Notes under the pieces: generated by a model
What the model was told of the DNA's origin: nothing
Database searches by the model: none
Seen by the model: the letters and a program-made list of their open reading frames with translations, nothing else
Position numbers and translations under genes: made by a program
Part shown: positions 34,434 to 43,133 of the stretch, piece by piece
How positions within the stretch are numbered: position 1 is the stretch's first letter
Layout: each line of letters opens with the position of its first letter
DNA from: Desulfococcaceae bacterium HSG9
GTDB lineage: Bacteria > Desulfobacterota > Desulfobacteria > Desulfobacterales > JAUCGF01
Reading direction: 5' to 3'
Assembly (NCBI GenBank): GCA_030378005.1
Contig: JAUCGF010000082.1
Coordinates: 20,707 to 84,706, forward strand
DNA length: 64,000 nt

Positions 34434-34829
34434 TTTTCTCTGAAGATAGCTTACGTGCCGCCTCAGAGTAAGATTGAATCTCTCAATAAAGGAGGTGTTC
34501 ATAGTTTTACCGGAAAAATCATCTGCCGTGCCTTTGGCTGAAAACTTTTCAACTGTCACCCGCCGGCGTTTCACACGCTGCCAGACAATCAGCGGGTAAA
34601 TATAAGGAATATCACTCATGATATTTGTATTTGTAAGCGCATTTTTGTAAGCCGCCTGCTTATCGGCAGTGACCTTTAATATGTGGTCATCACCCCGTTT
34701 TCCTGCTTTTTCAAGTCTATTTACCAGCCTGTCGGGGGTACAAAGTGTCCTCGAACCCGATTCAAAGTTTATCTGAAATTCAGTTTCAGATTCAAGTGTT
34801 TCATCAGGGATTGTTTTGCCTTTTGGCAC
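34434..34829 (-). pseudogene. IS1-like DDE transposase remnant
   Basis: The minus-strand frame contains ILKVTADKQAAYKNAL and NTSFIERFNLTLRRHVSYLQ, the DDE-region signature of IS1-type transposases in which Glu and the Asn-Arg pair are diagnostic. The N-terminal zinc-binding part and the last ~40 residues are missing, and the usual segment between the two motifs is shortened. No terminal inverted repeats or target duplication could be found. Confidence 0.6.
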
Positions 34830-35040
34830 AACGCATCCTTATTGCTTCAGAATCCCCGATGATGCCATGAAAATGCTCATCGGAAAACAACTCTTTGTGA
34901 TATGCTTCAATTTGCGTGTCCTTTTCGATTATCTCAGCGATATCCGTGATTGTCTCAACGCCCCCGATAACTCTTCCCCGATTCTCTTTTAAATCGGGGT
35001 CTTCCGCCACCGCTTCCGGTCGAAGTATCCGACCCGTCAC
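34830..35040 (-). pseudogene. Fragment of a sigma-54-dependent regulator (PAS end / AAA start)
   Basis: About 70 codons read like the junction between a PAS sensor domain and the AAA+ domain of an NtrC-type activator (GGVETITDIAEIIEKDTQIE, then HGIIGDSEAIRM, where the family has hGxIGxSxAM). The frame is cut at the boundary with the IS1-like relic. The upstream part of the gene beyond 35040 is not recognisable. The stretch 35041-35290 holds nothing I can identify. Confidence 0.55.
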
Positions 35041-35292
35041 TGTCGGTTTGAATCCATCGTATCACTGATCTTCATCTAAATCCCAAAACATTATGACACC
35101 GTATTTAACACCGAATCAGAATTGAGTTAAACGATTGTTGGCTAACGATTTGACAGAATGAAAGGTGCAATCTGGAAAAATTACGATACAAAAAACGGCC
35201 GAAACACTGATGCAAAATTGCCTGAAAATTTTGAAAAGTTCAAATACGATATTATAAGCTTTTTTTTACTCTCTGAATTGCTTGATTTTTTC

Positions 35293-35340
35293 TTGACAGG
35301 CGCAAATATTTTTAATAAATGAATGAACGTTCATTCATTT
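35293..35340 (+). promoter_or_regulatory. Promoter with perfect 24-bp TetR-type operator
   Basis: A TTGACA box at 35293-35298 is followed by a perfect palindrome at 35317-35340 (half-site aaatgaatgaac). The -10 region (around 35316-35321) overlaps the palindrome's left half, so a bound repressor would block polymerase. The site begins 43 bp before the TetR gene and is a typical autoregulatory operator. Confidence 0.8.
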
Positions 35341-35359
35341 ATTAAAAACAATCGGAGGT

Positions 35360-35965
35360 ATGGTTATCGCTACAAAAAATAAATCTACTGAAAAATATAA
35401 CACAATTCTTGAAGCCGCTGTCAAAGTGTTTGCCGCCAATGGTTTTTATCAATCTACGATTGCGCAGATAGCCAGAGAAGCCGGCGTCGCTGATGGCACT
35501 ATTTACCTTTATTTTAAAAATAAAGACGATATTTTGTTTCAATTTTTTAATTACAAAACCAAGCAGGTTTTTCAACAATTCGGTGAAGCGGTCGCATTGG
35601 CCGACAACCCAATTGATAAGCTGCGTAACCTGGTTCGCAGCCATTTGAAGGCTTTTCAACAAGACCGCTGCATGGCGATTTTATATCAGACCGAAACCCA
35701 TAAATATAAGCGCATTGCGGATGACCGGATTAAGGAGATGTCCAAAATGTATCTTGATATTATATCCGATATAATCGAACAAGGGCAACAAGAAGGATGT
35801 ATTCGCAAGGATTTATATTTAGGCTTGGTAAAACGGTTTATTGTGGGAAGTGTTGATGAAGTCATCAACACTTGGTTACATGCGGATGGCCAATATGAAT
35901 TGGCGTCAATGGCTGACCCACTGGTTGAACTTTTAATTCGGGGGATTGGAAGCAGTGCAAATTGA
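35360..35965 (+). CDS. TetR family regulator (FadR-like)
   Basis: This 201-residue repressor has an N-terminal helix-turn-helix (ILEAAVKVFAANGFYQST and IAREAGVADGTIYLYFKNKD) and an all-helical ligand domain similar to TetR proteins that sense acyl-CoA. It is followed by an acyl-CoA dehydrogenase gene, supporting control of fatty or aromatic acyl-CoA oxidation. The ribosome site GGAGGT directly abuts the annotated ATG (35360) with no spacer, which is unusual; no better downstream start is seen before the helix-turn-helix. Confidence 0.9.
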   Translation: MVIATKNKSTEKYNTILEAAVKVFAANGFYQSTIAQIAREAGVADGTIYLYFKNKDDILFQFFNYKTKQVFQQFGEAVALADNPIDKLRNLVRSHLKAFQQDRCMAILYQTETHKYKRIADDRIKEMSKMYLDIISDIIEQGQQEGCIRKDLYLGLVKRFIVGSVDEVINTWLHADGQYELASMADPLVELLIRGIGSSAN

Positions 35966-36058
35966 ACATTGAACGTTCACTATCCAACATCCGATATTGG
36001 AATAGTGAATGATGAAATTTGAAATTTTATATTTGAAACTTAAAAAAGGAGATATATT

Positions 36059-37873
36059 ATGGCGCAAGTAATCGCAGACCGAAGAGATGTGGATTTTGTT
36101 CTGCATGAACAGTTACAGGTTGGGGATTTGAGTAAGCATGAACTTTTTGCGGAATTCAATAAAAAAACGATTGATATGATTGTTTCAGAAGCCCGTCGTT
36201 TGTCCATCAAAGAGATTTTGCCCACTCAAGAAACAAGTGATCGTGAGGGCTGCCAATTCAATAATGGCAAAGTCACCGTTCCAGATGAATTTCACCGGCT
36301 ATATAAAATTATGCGCGAAGGTGAATGGGTCGCTGTGAGCGATTCGCCGGAATATGGCGGCCAGGGCATGCCATATTCGATCTCATTGGCAACCAGTGAA
36401 TTCATGAATGGCGCAAACTATGCGTTTATGATGTTTCTGGGTTTGACTCACGGGGCGGGCAAACTGATTGAAACATTTGGAGATGAAAAACAAAAAGCGC
36501 TTTTTCTTAAAAAAATGTTTACTGGTGAATGGGCCGGCACGATGCTGCTCACAGAATCTCAAGCGGGTTCGGATGTCGGGGCGCTTACCACAACGGCGGT
36601 TAAGAATGATGACGGCACATATTCGATCACGGGCAACAAAATTTTCATTTCAGGTGGAGATCATGACTTAACGTCCAATATCGTTCATCCGGTCTTGGCA
36701 CGTATTGAAGGCGCACCCGAAGGAGCCTCTGGCATTTCGTTGTTTCTGGTTCCCAAAATATGGGTGAATGACGATGGCTCTTTGGGTGAATTCAACGATG
36801 TTGTCTGTACTGGTATCGAACACAAAATGGGTATCCACGCAAACCCGACGTGTTCACTTGCACTCGGCGGCAAGGGAAAATGCCGGGGAATGTTATTAGG
36901 CGAAGCCAACAAGGGCATGCGCAATATGTTTCTGATGATGAATGAAGCCCGCTTGCTGGTTGGACAACAAGGCTTTGGATGCGCTTCTGCTGCGTATATG
37001 CATGCGGTAAATTATGCAAAAGAACGTATTCAGGGCAAAAACCTGTTGCAAATGAAGGATAAAAATGCTCCTTCGGTACCAATTATTCAACATCCTGACA
37101 TTCGACGAACATTGCTTACGATGAAAGTCTATATTGAAGGGATGCGCAGTCTCCTCTACTACATCGGTTTATGTCACGACAAAGCCATGATCACGGATGA
37201 TGCTGAAGCTCAGGAGAAATACAATGATATTATTGAGTTGCTGACACCCATTGCCAAAGGATATGTCACTGACCGGTCATGGGAGGTTTGCAGTCACGGA
37301 GTGCAGGTGTTTGGCGGTTACGGCTATATCAAAGATTATCCCATGGAGCAGCTTCTGCGTGACTGTCGCATCGCCTTGATTTACGAAGGCACTAACGGAA
37401 TTCAGGCCATGGACCTTTTAGGACGCAAACTTGGCATGAAAAAAGGCAAACCGATTATGGAACTTCTCGGTGAGATGCAAAAAAGTATTGCCGCTGCTAA
37501 AAATATGGAAGCTACCCAATCATTGGCCAACAAAACCGATACCACCATTAACAAACTCGGCGAAGTGGCGATGCATATCGGTGGAATGGCGATGTCTGCC
37601 AAGGTAATGACAGCCTTTGCGTATGCGTATCCGTTTATGGAAGTTTGCGGAGATGTTGTAATGGCTTGGATGCTTCTATGGCGGGCGACGATAGCCGCAA
37701 CCAAGTTGGAAAAGGGCGCTAAGAAAAAGGACATCCCATTTTACGAAGGTAAAATTAAAAGCGCTGAATTTTTTATCTGCACCATATTACCGGTTACACT
37801 TGGCAAAATGAATGCGATTCTCGAATCGAACGGAGCAGTCGTGGAAATTACAGATGAAGCGTTTGTCAGTTGA
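36059..37873 (+). CDS. Acyl-CoA dehydrogenase (long, ~600-residue FadE-type)
   Basis: This 604-residue flavoenzyme introduces a trans-2 double bond into an acyl-CoA. It has the FAD-contact motif MLLTESQAGSDVGALTTTA, the central beta domain (ITGNKIFISGGDHD) and the C-terminal helical domain. The likely catalytic Glu is in LIYEGTNGIQ. An extra C-terminal domain of about 130 residues is typical of the long subfamily. A strong RBS (AAAGGAGATATATT) precedes the ATG. It is probably in one transcript with the upstream TetR gene (93 bp gap). Substrate is unknown. Confidence 0.93.
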   Translation: MAQVIADRRDVDFVLHEQLQVGDLSKHELFAEFNKKTIDMIVSEARRLSIKEILPTQETSDREGCQFNNGKVTVPDEFHRLYKIMREGEWVAVSDSPEYGGQGMPYSISLATSEFMNGANYAFMMFLGLTHGAGKLIETFGDEKQKALFLKKMFTGEWAGTMLLTESQAGSDVGALTTTAVKNDDGTYSITGNKIFISGGDHDLTSNIVHPVLARIEGAPEGASGISLFLVPKIWVNDDGSLGEFNDVVCTGIEHKMGIHANPTCSLALGGKGKCRGMLLGEANKGMRNMFLMMNEARLLVGQQGFGCASAAYMHAVNYAKERIQGKNLLQMKDKNAPSVPIIQHPDIRRTLLTMKVYIEGMRSLLYYIGLCHDKAMITDDAEAQEKYNDIIELLTPIAKGYVTDRSWEVCSHGVQVFGGYGYIKDYPMEQLLRDCRIALIYEGTNGIQAMDLLGRKLGMKKGKPIMELLGEMQKSIAAAKNMEATQSLANKTDTTINKLGEVAMHIGGMAMSAKVMTAFAYAYPFMEVCGDVVMAWMLLWRATIAATKLEKGAKKKDIPFYEGKIKSAEFFICTILPVTLGKMNAILESNGAVVEITDEAFVS

Positions 37874-37954
37874 TGTCGGATATGGGCATCATTGTCAGAA
37901 GTTATCATCATACAATTTACCATGAAAGCAAATTTTTTATTCAATCATAAAAAA

Positions 37955-37972
37955 CCACCCCCTTTGGGGTGG
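37955..37972 (-). terminator. Rho-independent-type hairpin with U-tract on the minus strand
   Basis: A 7-bp GC stem (ccacccc/ggggtgg) with a 4-base loop is preceded on the plus strand by aaaaaa, giving a T-run after the stem on the minus strand. It could also end the acyl-CoA dehydrogenase transcript 80 bp upstream, but the U-tract favours minus-strand termination, where no gene reads into it. Confidence 0.55.
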
Positions 37973-38007
37973 TCAGATTCATTTGGCTCTGCCTGAAAAA
38001 TGTTTTT

Positions 38008-38087
38008 GAAATCGCGGTGGCCGAAGGCCATGAATCGGGTGAAATGCCGCGGCCTCTGGCCGCGGATAGTCCGATTCAAGCGATTTC
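38008..38087. repeat. Multi-branched palindromic element upstream of the NACHT gene
   Basis: An outer 8-bp stem (gaaatcgc at 38008-38015 with 38080-38087) encloses one hairpin (tggcc-gaa-ggcca, 38018-38030) and a second arm (38031-38038 with 38071-38078) capped by an 8-bp GC hairpin (ccgcggcc-tct-ggccgcgg, 38047-38065). Every arm is perfectly paired, giving a three-way junction. The rest of the 37874-38321 gap shows no gene. Confidence 0.75.
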
Positions 38088-38321
38088 TTTGCTTTTTCTT
38101 TACTTGGCAGATTTTTTGTCTAATGGACAGCTTCCCCTTTCGTTTTTTCCTCGTACTGATAATTTTTGACTATCCGGAAAAACCGACATGGATCCGCTAT
38201 TTTCCGTTCCTCCGCTCCTCTTAACTTTCGCACTCCGGGTTTGCATTTTATCTATATTTTCATTATAGTGTATTGGGTCAATAAAGGATACCAAAATTAA
38301 TTTGCAAATTGGAGAAATAAA

Positions 38322-41300
38322 ATGCCCATAGGAACAACTTTAACGACACAGGTCATTAAGGAAATCACAAAATATGCTGGCAGAAAAGTATGGAAACGCG
38401 CTGAAAGAAACGATGCGGTCTTACGCATTCTGGATTCTGTGAATTTGAAACCAGACGCTCCCAACGCCGATTTTAAGTCCGTTTATGCCCATACCCTGGT
38501 GGAATACGGGATTGAACAATCAGAGACGGTACTCAATTTTTTCAGGCATGAAGATATCCGCAAGGCGTTTAAAACATCTTTTGAAAAAAATGATTTTTCG
38601 ATTTTAAATCGCGAAGCGGAAAATCTGATTAGATGGAATAAAATCGGTGATGAACTGCGCGACCAAAAAATTAATCCGCGGCTTGAATTTGCCCGGTTTA
38701 CTTTTGTTTTTAATACAATGGTCAATCGCACTCGCACACCGGCCGAAACAAGACGAGATCATAAGCTGGATGGAATGAATCGTAAGCTGGATGAGATTCT
38801 GCTAATCAATAAAGAAATCGATCTGAACGCCATCCGCGCCAAAAATTTGGAGATGATCAAAGGTGGCCTGAATCGGCATCTCAAATCATGGTTTAAGACC
38901 CTGGGGTATATTCAAGGGAGTCATGACATCTGTACGGAAGCCTATTGCGAGTGGGGCGTTAAAATCCCTGCGCGGCGCGGATACGATTATATTTTGGTGC
39001 GTAGTCTGGAATATCAGGCCGAAGTGGGCGATGTTAAAGCCCTTAAAAAAGCGGTTAAACTGCATCAAACCGATGAAGGCTGGCTTGTTTCCGCCCGCCG
39101 CAAGGCCCGCGCCGCCGTTCGAACAGCGGATCAGGAAAAAAATATCTTCTGTTACACCTTTGATGAACTTTTAGATGAACAGGCAGATTTCAGCCGCTAT
39201 TTCAAATGGTTGGAGGAATTTGTAAAGGAACTCGCCATTGACACAGATTACACCCCGCTTGCATGCAAACGCGATATTTATGATGAAGAAACAAAAGATA
39301 AAACGGATAGCGAAAAATATGGGGTAAGTGAAGGCTGGATTGAGGGCTATATTGATCGTTGGCTGGAAGACCCGTGCAAGGAACACATTTCCATTTTGGG
39401 AGAATTCGGCACGGGCAAAACCTGGTTTACGCATCACTACGCCTGGCAAATGATGCAAAAATATCTCGAAGCCAAGCGCAAGGGGTTGAAACGCCCCCGC
39501 CTGCCGCTGGTCATCCAATTGCGCGATTATACCAAGGCGCTTACCAGCGAATCCCTGTTTTCTGACTTTTTCTTTCGCAAACATGAGATTCCCCTGCCCG
39601 GCTATTCAGCTTTCGCGCAGTTGAACCGCATGGGCAAGCTGCTATTGATTTTCGACGGGTTCGATGAAATGGCCGATAAACTGGACCGTCAGAAAATGAT
39701 TAACAACTTTTGGGAGTTGGCCCGCGTGGTGACACCCGGAGCCAAAGCGATCCTGACCTGCCGCACTGAACATTTCCCCAATGCTAGAGAAGGCCGGGAC
39801 CTGCTCAATGCCGAATTGAAGGCTTCCACAGCTAAACTCACTGGTGAGCCGCCTCAGTTTGAAATCCTGGAACTGGAAAAATTTGATGAAAACCAGATCA
39901 GAACTGTTCTTTTAAAGCGGGCGGATTTAGAAACCGTTGACTTTATCATGGGACACGAAGAATTGATCGATCTGGCCTCGCGCCCGGTTATGCTGGAGTT
40001 TATTTTAGATGCGCTCCCAGATATACAATCAGGCAAACCCGTGGACCTTGCCCGTATCTATCTCTATGCCATCCGTGCCAAGCTGGATCAGGATTTTGCT
40101 GCGAAGCGCACCTTTACGTCTCTGGCGGACAAGCTCTTTTTTATATGTGAGCTATCCTGGGAGATGCTGATCACCGATAAAATGAGCCTCAACTACCGTC
40201 TTTTTCCAGATCGGTTGCAAAATCTGTTCGGGGAAGCAGTGGCGCAAGAGAAAGACCTGGACCACTGGCATTATGATATGATGGGCAATAATCTTCTGAT
40301 TCGCAATGATGACGGCGATTACACCCCGGCACATCGCTCCCTGCTTGAGTTTTTTGTGGCTGTCAAGGCGGTCGCTCAACTGGGGATGCTGCCTTCAGAT
40401 TTCACAGAACCGGCGCGTATCCGCAATGAGGATGATATTGATCAAAGCTCCGCGCCTCGGAACTACACATGGAATTCCTATTTTCGACGCGACAAGGATC
40501 AGCAAGGTGGCATCCGCCAGATCCCGCCATTGAAGCGCTTTATCCCGGAAGATGGGGATACGGTACTGGATAACCTCGGGAGGATGGGTGACGCGGTTTT
40601 GCGGTTTGTGCATGAAATCACTAATGTCGATGATGTACGTCTGCGTTTCCATCAGTTGCTTGCGGATGTTCTAGAGGAATTCAGAAAAGGGGACCGTCAG
40701 CCGTACGCGCAGCAGGCAATTATCACTTTCATTTTAAAATTCAGAAGGTTGAGTCAAGAATGGGAAGCGCATGTTTGGCAAGAGGATTTTGTTCATCGTT
40801 TTTGGCAAAAGCGGTTAGAACTGGAAGTCGTAGCATCCGGCACTCAAATTAAAACAGAAACCGTTATTCTGGAAAGAACCGTTGGAGAACCAATTTGCCT
40901 AAGGATGGTGAAAGTCCCGTCGGGTTATTTTTTAATGGGTGATGAAATAAATGGGCAAGTTCATCAAGTTATAATAACAAAACCATTTCTAATCGCTACT
41001 ATTCCCGTGACCCAGGCGCTTTACCAAGCCGTCATCGGCAAAAATCCAAGTGATATTAAAGGTGATGAATTTCCGGTGGAAAATGTTTCTTGGTTTGATG
41101 CTTTAAATTTTTGCAATGCCCTTTCTGAAAAGCTGAATCTGGAACCGGCTTATGCCATTGAAGGTGAGCGGGTTGAATGGATTCGGAGGAATAGCGGTTT
41201 TTGCCTTTTGACGGAGGCCCAGTGGGAATATGCTTGCCGAGCCGGTTCAACATCCCGGTTTGCTGGCGGTGATTTGGAATCCGACTTCGAGTCAATGGCA

Positions 41301-41624
41301 TGGTTTTATAAAAACAGCGGGAGTACGACACATCCTGTTAAGCAAAATCTTCCAAATGCCTGGGGGCTGTATGACATGCACGGCAACGTATGGGAGTGGG
41401 TATGGGATTGGTATAAAAAATATCCTGAAGTTGAAGTTACTGACTCTTCAGGACCTGCCGAGGGTACTAGCCGGGGTGCCCGTGGCGGCAGTTGGTTCGA
41501 TTCTGTAGTTCGCTGCAGATCGGCGTTTCGCAACCGTTTCGCGCCCGACGCCTGCTTCACTTACTTAGGCTTTCGTCTCTCCAGGCCAGTTACCCTTGGC
41601 ACTGAGGCTCGGCCATTTGTCTGA
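38322..41624 (+). CDS. NACHT NTPase with C-terminal FGE/C-type-lectin-like sensor domain
   Basis: This 1100-residue STAND-type protein is a predicted intracellular sensor or conflict protein. The N-terminal ~340 residues are helical with no firm domain assignment. The NACHT module has Walker A GEFGTGKTW (about 359-367), Walker B LLLIFDGFDEM (about 440-450) and the sensor-like AILTCRTEHF. Helical linkers run to about 850. The C-terminus (about 860-1090) is a formylglycine-generating-enzyme/sulfatase-modifying fold (LTEAQWEYACRAGSTSRF; GLYDMHGNVWEWVWDW; RGGSW to GFRLS). The first active-site Cys of true FGE is absent, so it is probably a ligand-binding lectin fold. The gene stands alone and no effector domain is obvious. 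Confidence 0.9.
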   Translation: MPIGTTLTTQVIKEITKYAGRKVWKRAERNDAVLRILDSVNLKPDAPNADFKSVYAHTLVEYGIEQSETVLNFFRHEDIRKAFKTSFEKNDFSILNREAENLIRWNKIGDELRDQKINPRLEFARFTFVFNTMVNRTRTPAETRRDHKLDGMNRKLDEILLINKEIDLNAIRAKNLEMIKGGLNRHLKSWFKTLGYIQGSHDICTEAYCEWGVKIPARRGYDYILVRSLEYQAEVGDVKALKKAVKLHQTDEGWLVSARRKARAAVRTADQEKNIFCYTFDELLDEQADFSRYFKWLEEFVKELAIDTDYTPLACKRDIYDEETKDKTDSEKYGVSEGWIEGYIDRWLEDPCKEHISILGEFGTGKTWFTHHYAWQMMQKYLEAKRKGLKRPRLPLVIQLRDYTKALTSESLFSDFFFRKHEIPLPGYSAFAQLNRMGKLLLIFDGFDEMADKLDRQKMINNFWELARVVTPGAKAILTCRTEHFPNAREGRDLLNAELKASTAKLTGEPPQFEILELEKFDENQIRTVLLKRADLETVDFIMGHEELIDLASRPVMLEFILDALPDIQSGKPVDLARIYLYAIRAKLDQDFAAKRTFTSLADKLFFICELSWEMLITDKMSLNYRLFPDRLQNLFGEAVAQEKDLDHWHYDMMGNNLLIRNDDGDYTPAHRSLLEFFVAVKAVAQLGMLPSDFTEPARIRNEDDIDQSSAPRNYTWNSYFRRDKDQQGGIRQIPPLKRFIPEDGDTVLDNLGRMGDAVLRFVHEITNVDDVRLRFHQLLADVLEEFRKGDRQPYAQQAIITFILKFRRLSQEWEAHVWQEDFVHRFWQKRLELEVVASGTQIKTETVILERTVGEPICLRMVKVPSGYFLMGDEINGQVHQVIITKPFLIATIPVTQALYQAVIGKNPSDIKGDEFPVENVSWFDALNFCNALSEKLNLEPAYAIEGERVEWIRRNSGFCLLTEAQWEYACRAGSTSRFAGGDLESDFESMAWFYKNSGSTTHPVKQNLPNAWGLYDMHGNVWEWVWDWYKKYPEVEVTDSSGPAEGTSRGARGGSWFDSVVRCRSAFRNRFAPDACFTYLGFRLSRPVTLGTEARPFV
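41496..41564 (+). other. Candidate DGR-type variable region in the NACHT protein
   Basis: Residues 1059-1081 lie between the conserved RGGSW and LGFRL blocks, exactly where diversity-generating retroelements mutate FGE/CLec-fold targets. At the positions expected to be variable, codons are TTC GAT TCT GTA GTT, then TTT, TTC and GCC TGC TTC ACT TAC; all but GTA end in C or T. That is what adenine-specific mutagenesis of AAC/AAT template codons gives. No template repeat or reverse transcriptase was found in the window, so this is a hypothesis. Confidence 0.4.
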
Positions 41625-41657
41625 ACCATGATTTACATGATTTAAGGATTAACAGGA

Positions 41658-41843
41658 TTAAACAAGAATGCCATGAATCAGATAGGTTCCGTCTAAACGC
41701 TTCCACATTTCTTCATAGCGTTGATCAAGTTTTTCAGCGGCTTTTTTGAAATCCTTTTCTGATATTGTTTCTGATTTCAATTTGTCTTGAAGATACGCGA
41801 TCTCATTTTCATACCAACGATCCGGATCAAAATTGTAGGTCAT
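41658..41843 (-). CDS. Small charged helical protein
   Basis: This protein of 61 residues is highly charged and predicted helical (WYENEIAYLQDKLKSE; KDFKKAAEKLDQRYEEMW). No family is recognised. The start at 41843 has AAGG 9 bp upstream; an ATG three codons earlier overlaps that site. The upstream AAGGATGCC is the end of a dispersed element (ggcatccttcat on the plus strand at 41848-41859), so the ribosome site may have been donated by the repeat. It is convergent to the NACHT gene; an antitoxin-like or accessory role is only speculation. Confidence 0.5.
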   Translation of the reverse strand: MTYNFDPDRWYENEIAYLQDKLKSETISEKDFKKAAEKLDQRYEEMWKRLDGTYLIHGILV

Positions 41844-41899
41844 TATTGGCATCCTTCATTTGTCACTTTTAACTTTACCGTAAAACGATTATCAAATGT

Positions 41900-42020
41900 A
41901 ACCGTTCACTCCCCCCTGAGCGGAACGGCTTTCCGCTCTACATGAATCCGCCGTGTGCAAGGTTGTAGCGCGGGAAGCTGTCCCGCGTGGTTATCCCAAA
42001 CATAGGGGGAGTGAACGGTT
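41900..42020. repeat. Multi-branched palindromic element downstream of the NACHT gene
   Basis: A perfect 16-bp outer stem (aaccgttcactccccc at 41900-41915, complement at 42005-42020) encloses two GC-rich hairpins: gagcggaa/ttccgctc (41918-41938) and cgcggga/tcccgcg (41969-41987). The plan matches the element at 38008-38087 though the sequences differ. It lies beside the ggcatccttcat repeat end at 41848. Confidence 0.8.
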
Positions 42021-42089
42021 GCGCTTTTGGGCTATTTTAAAGGATGTTCAATTATCCTGATTATAACGGATTTAGGGGAGTCTTCTTTA

Positions 42090-42245
42090 TTATTTAAACG
42101 AATTATGACTGTTTAATATTTCTTTAAATTGTTCGATATCCTTGCATTTCAGCGCCTGTCTGTGGATGACTTTAAGAACTTCGAAATGGGAAATCGACTT
42201 GACTTTCTCAATTATTTCGAGCGGAAGATTACCAAGCTGAAACCC
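42090..42245 (-). pseudogene. C-terminal fragment resembling a DUF4351/PD-(D/E)XK transposase tail
   Basis: The minus-strand frame ends with about 50 residues reading FQLGNLPLEIIEKVKSISHF and ALKCKDIEQFKEIL. This is the helical pattern of the C-terminal domain found in Rpn-like PD-(D/E)XK nuclease transposases. Its upstream part is lost at the junction with the IS701-like relic. The assignment rests on pattern only. Confidence 0.4.
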
Positions 42246-43133
42246 GTGAACATCTGCATAACCGGTTCCGAACCGATTCTCCCTGGGAAGCTCTGAAAGT
42301 AATCAGCGCCGTAGCGTGTAATACATCCGATCTGTATATGCCACAGCCGGGATATACTGAAGCGGACGTCGGTTATATCATAGATGAGTCCGCTCATTTG
42401 AAAAAAGGCTGATGCTCCGCGGGTGTTGCCAGACAATACGCAGGAGTTATCGGAAAAGTCGAAAATTGTCTGGTCGGTGTCTACTCCAGCCTGGTCTGGC
42501 AAAACCATACCGGCCTGATCTGTTGCTGACTCTTTCTCCCGGAATGCCGGGCGGAAGATGATGCCAAGTGTGAAAAGGCCGGAATTCTGCCAGAGGTGCG
42601 AACGCATAAAAGCCGGCCCCGTTCAGCTCTTGAAATGCTTAAAGCTGACATTGAGGCAGGCGTTCTTTTTGGCAGGGTCGGCGGAGACAGCCTTTACGGT
42701 CACGGATACGAACTCAGTTATGCCGTCGAAGATATGGGACTGACCTTCCTGTTCGACGTCCATAACGATCAGTCGATCTTCGAGCGGGAACCGACGATAT
42801 TTATCCCGGAGAAGTGACCGGGACGGACGCCGACACGTCTGCGAACCGATACGATTCCCACCGCCGTCAAAGATTATCGGGCTGAACTCGACGAATCCTG
42901 ATGGAAAGAGATCGAAGTCTGAGATACGGTAAAAGGAAAGTTGCGGCTTTCCGTACACATATCCGAAGTCCGGGTGTGGGACGGACTGGAAGAACATGCA
43001 AGACGACGTGTCCCGGTAATCAGCCGAAACCATACTGATAACTGGATAAAATATGGTCTGAGTAACGCCGATATCACATCGACTCCGATAGAACGATTCG
43101 CATACATGCAGGCTCACCGGCTGACCGCATTGT
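42246..43133 (+). pseudogene. IS701-like DDE transposase remnant
   Basis: The plus strand reads in several frames as one transposase: YTEADVGYIIDESAHLKKG, GVIGKVENCLVGVYSSLVWQ, EKAGILPEVRTHK, LEMLKADIEAGV with VGGDSLYGHGYEL, then HARRRVPVISRNH and YGLSNADITSTPIERFAYMQ. These match the order of IS701/DDE_5 transposases, in which the first and third blocks carry catalytic Asp residues. In-frame stops (for example after HLKKG and after FIPEK) show it is dead, and the N-terminus and C-terminal catalytic Glu region are missing. Confidence 0.75.

Noticed and set aside
40860..41600. Active formylglycine-generating enzyme
   Set aside because: The first active-site Cys expected shortly after RGGS is not present and the domain is fused to a NACHT module, so a binding role fits better.
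38008..42020. Retron interpretation of the branched structures around the NACHT gene
   Set aside because: A retron needs an adjacent reverse transcriptase, which is absent; dispersed palindromes are more likely.
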